From RUG754 sp045545455 (GTDB lineage: Bacteria > Bacillota > Clostridia > Peptostreptococcales > Anaerovoracaceae), in contig JAZQAY010000033.1 in assembly GCA_045545455.1 (NCBI GenBank), forward strand, positions 1 through 16,111: a DNA stretch of 16,111 nucleotides. Direction: 5' to 3'. Below, piece by piece: positions 14,511-16,111 of the stretch. The notes below the pieces were generated by a model. The model saw nothing but the letters and a program-made list of their open reading frames with translations, was not told the origin of the DNA and searched no databases. Numbering within the stretch: position 1 is the stretch's first letter; each line of letters begins with the position of its first letter. Position numbers and translations under genes: made by a program.

Positions 14511-15551
14511 TTATTTGAGTCCATTCTTGATCCTGTCTTCTGCGAACCTCTGTGCGATAACGCCTTCGGGTTCACCGGTGGACTTGGATTCTTCGAGAAT
14601 GTCATATACGGTATTGTAGATGTTGTGTACCTGCTTTAGGACGTTCTCCTTATCATATGTGGTGAATGCCTCCTGGCCGGCGTTGATGACTCCGCCGCCA
14701 TTGATAATGAAGTCCGGAGCATAGAGAATGCCGCGTGCCTTGAGAGCTTCGCCTGCAGCGTCGTCGTAGATAACGTTGTTGGCTGCGCCCGCGATGGCTC
14801 TGCACTTGAACTGAGGTATGGTCTTGCTGTTTACGACAGCGCCCAGTGCGCAAGGTGCGAAGATATCGCATTCAACTCCGTAGATCTCGTCTCTGCCTAC
14901 TTCTGTGGCTCCGAGCTCTTCGACTGCGTACTTCATTGCCTCACGGTTTGAGTTGTTGCATACGATGAGCTTTGCGCCTGCCGCGTGAAGCTGCTTAGCC
15001 AGATCCAGGCCGACCTTGCCGAGACCCTGTACAGCGATCTTCATTCCGTCGAGGCTGTCCGAACCGTTCATGAACTGAGCGACAGCGCGGATGCCGTCGA
15101 AAACACCGATGGCTGTGAACGGCGACGGATCGCTGGATACGTTCTCACGGCCTACTACATAGTCAGTTGTACGGAGCATGTACTCTGCGTCCTTTGTATC
15201 TGTGTTGACGTCCTCTGCTGTGTAGTACTTGCCCATGAATGTGTTGACGGCTTCGCCGAAGGCTTCGAACATGGCTTCTGTCTTTTCTGTCGGATGAGCG
15301 AGTATGACCCCCTTTGCTCCTCCGAGAGGCATGCCTGCAGCTGCGTTTTTGTGGCTCATGCCGCGTGAAAGTCTGAGGACGTCGAAGAGTGCTGCTTCTT
15401 CACTCTCATAAGGCCAGAGTCTGCAGCCGCCTACCGCCGGGCCGAGATTTGTGTTGTGAAGAGCGATGATCGCCCTGAGTCCTGCTTTCTCGTTGTTGAA
15501 ATAAGCTACCTGTTCATGCCCGTAGGCGCGTATCATTTCGATATTTGTCAT
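14511..15551 (-). CDS. Leucine dehydrogenase-like amino acid dehydrogenase (Glu/Leu/Phe/Val family)
   Basis: Catalyses reversible oxidative deamination of leucine and other branched-chain amino acids to 2-oxo acids and ammonia. 346 residues. The catalytic lysines are K68 (SRGMSHKNAAAG) and K80 (GGAKGVI), at the same numbering as Bacillus leucine dehydrogenase. The substrate-side motif LGPAVGGCRLWPY (36-48) resembles leucine rather than phenylalanine enzymes. EIYGVECDIFAPCALGA (222-238) and APDFIINGGGVIN (278-290) are family blocks. The Rossmann glycine motif is VQGLGKVG (174-181). At the end of the second beta strand, where Bacillus has Asp (VTDIN), this protein reads VCNNSNRE, so NADP(H) use is possible. 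The ATG at 15551 follows a purine-rich GGAAGGGGACAGG. Could serve Stickland oxidation or the last step of branched-chain synthesis. Confidence 0.92.
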   Translation of the reverse strand: MTNIEMIRAYGHEQVAYFNNEKAGLRAIIALHNTNLGPAVGGCRLWPYESEEAALFDVLRLSRGMSHKNAAAGMPLGGAKGVILAHPTEKTEAMFEAFGEAVNTFMGKYYTAEDVNTDTKDAEYMLRTTDYVVGRENVSSDPSPFTAIGVFDGIRAVAQFMNGSDSLDGMKIAVQGLGKVGLDLAKQLHAAGAKLIVCNNSNREAMKYAVEELGATEVGRDEIYGVECDIFAPCALGAVVNSKTIPQFKCRAIAGAANNVIYDDAAGEALKARGILYAPDFIINGGGVINAGQEAFTTYDKENVLKQVHNIYNTVYDILEESKSTGEPEGVIAQRFAEDRIKNGLK

Positions 15552-15599
15552 TTTCCTGTCCCCTTCCTTCCGTTATTTGTCAAAAATATTCTATGTCTT

Positions 15600-15629
15600 A
15601 AGATATTCCCTCCGGTGTACCGGTGTCAA
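15600..15629 (-). promoter_or_regulatory. Candidate promoter of the leucine dehydrogenase gene
   Basis: On the minus strand a perfect TTGACA (15624-15629) and TATCTT (15600-15605, 4 of 6) are separated by 18 bases. The plus-strand 7-base direct repeat CCGGTGT (15612-15618 and 15620-15626) lies in the spacer and -35. The leader would be about 40 bases. Confidence 0.55.
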
Positions 15630-15661
15630 CAAAAAACGATGCCGGCAGGCGAAGGAATCCG

Positions 15662-15690
15662 CTGAAAAATGAATGATTATAGTGTATAAT
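15662..15690 (+). promoter_or_regulatory. Promoter of the acetolactate-synthase-like gene
   Basis: CTGAAA (15662-15667, 4 of 6) and a perfect TATAAT (15685-15690) are spaced by 17 bases. The start is expected near 15697, giving a leader of about 43 bases with no attenuator or T-box visible. Confidence 0.6.
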
Positions 15691-15692
15691 CA
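15674..15692. promoter_or_regulatory. 19-base inverted repeat over the -10 box, candidate operator
   Basis: TGATTATA-GTG-TATAATCA: perfect 8-base arms around a 3-base centre, the right arm containing the TATAAT of the plus-strand promoter. A dimeric repressor bound here would block RNA polymerase. The regulator is unknown; part of the symmetry may come from the -10 box itself. Confidence 0.5.
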
Positions 15693-15739
15693 ACGGAACA
15701 AATCAAAGGGGCTTTCACAGGAGACAGGGGGAAATCCAT

Positions 15740-16111
15740 ATGACTGGAGCTCAGGCAATGGTCAGGTGCCTTCAGGAGGAAGGCATAACAAAAGTGTTCG
15801 GTTATCCGGGAGTGGCTATAGCGCCTTTTTATGAAGGGCTTTATGGCTCGGATATCGAGCATATTTTAGTGCGTCAGGAACAGAATGCCGGTCACGCAGC
15901 GAGCGGATACGCGCGGATGTCGCGCAGGCCCGCGGTGTGCGTGGTGACTTCGGGTCCGGGAGCAACGAATCTCATAACTGCCCTTGCAACGGCATACGCG
16001 GACAGCATCCCGCTCATTGCGATCTCGGGGCAGGTATCCAGCAAACTGCTTGGCCGCGATGTCTTCCAGGAAGCGGACATGCGCGGAGCTACAAGGTCCT
16101 TTGTAAAGCAC
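15740..16111 (+). CDS. Acetolactate synthase large subunit-like ThDP enzyme, 3' end cut by window edge
   Basis: The first 124 residues of a ThDP-dependent enzyme of the acetohydroxyacid synthase family, which condenses two pyruvates to acetolactate (or pyruvate plus 2-oxobutyrate) at the head of branched-chain amino-acid synthesis. Visible are the N-terminal GYPGVAIAPFYEGL (21-34), the catalytic Glu E47 in VRQEQNAGHAASGYAR, the TSGPGATNLITALATAYADS block (70-89) and GQVSSKLLGRDVFQEADM (97-114). Differences from typical IlvB are Gln instead of His before E47, GYPGVA instead of GYPGGA, and MRGATRSFVKH where IlvB often has a GIT-type sequence. A related 2-oxo-acid ThDP enzyme therefore remains possible; the missing C-terminal two-thirds would decide. 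ATG 15740 follows AGGGGG (15726-15731). Divergent from the leucine dehydrogenase gene. Confidence 0.85.
   Translation, partial: MTGAQAMVRCLQEEGITKVFGYPGVAIAPFYEGLYGSDIEHILVRQEQNAGHAASGYARMSRRPAVCVVTSGPGATNLITALATAYADSIPLIAISGQVSSKLLGRDVFQEADMRGATRSFVKH

Noticed and set aside
15552..15739. T-box or branched-chain attenuator upstream of the acetolactate-synthase-like gene
   Set aside because: The predicted leader is only about 43 bases, with no leader peptide, no T-box sequence and no terminator hairpin.

Overview
This window looks like a chromosomal segment of an anaerobic, amino-acid-using Firmicute (class Clostridia, of moderate GC by eye). The main reasons are a complete clostridial-order Rnf operon (rnfC-D-G-E-A-B), the NusG-domain-II/Gx-transporter pair common in Clostridia, strong AGGAGG ribosome binding sites, and a Bacillus-type leucine dehydrogenase. 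The genus cannot be read from the sequence. No phage, insertion sequence, CRISPR array, tRNA or rRNA is visible, and there is no gene-free stretch longer than about 235 bases.

Layout. (1) 1-904, minus strand: the start of an apbE-type lipoprotein (FAD:protein FMN transferase), cut by the window edge. (2) 998-3677, plus strand, divergent from apbE: a tight four-gene unit encoding a NusG-domain-II membrane protein, a Gx/heptaprenyl-diphosphate-synthase-component-I-like membrane protein, a stand-alone homocysteine S-methyltransferase and glutaminase A. It ends at a bidirectional terminator. (3) 3759-8902, minus strand: rnfC, rnfD, rnfG, rnfE, rnfA, rnfB, with stop/start overlaps at four of the five junctions. 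(4) 9090-13617, minus strand: a PutP-type Na+/proline symporter, then a YdcF/DUF218 multi-pass membrane protein coupled to an Orn/Lys/Arg decarboxylase-family enzyme. (5) 13849-14433, plus strand: a TetR-family regulator, divergent from putP across an AT-rich, repeat-bearing intergenic region. (6) 14511-15551, minus strand: a leucine dehydrogenase-like enzyme, convergent with tetR. (7) 15740-16111, plus strand: the first 124 codons of an acetolactate-synthase-like ThDP enzyme, divergent from the dehydrogenase.

How the genes fit together. Rnf couples ferredoxin oxidation and NAD+ reduction to ion export. It carries covalent FMN on RnfD and RnfG outside the cytoplasm, and the FMN transferase that installs it is in this same window. 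ApbE's divergent partners (NusG-II and Gx proteins) are membrane proteins that recur next to flavinylation systems, so the left 8.9 kb can be read as one extracytosolic flavin/electron-transfer neighbourhood interrupted by two amino-acid genes. The right half is amino-acid metabolism: proline uptake, decarboxylation of a basic amino acid, glutamine deamidation, branched-chain amino-acid deamination/amination and acetolactate synthesis. This suits an organism that ferments amino acids and uses Rnf for energy conservation, which is an inference from gene content.

The points most worth a second look are: the flavin-supply hypothesis for the NusG-II/Gx pair; promoters that put transcription start almost on the start codon for both divergent genes at 905-997; a Cys4 motif on the RnfE tail; loss of the NAD-specifying Asp in the leucine dehydrogenase; and a 19-base inverted repeat over the -10 box of the acetolactate-synthase-like gene.
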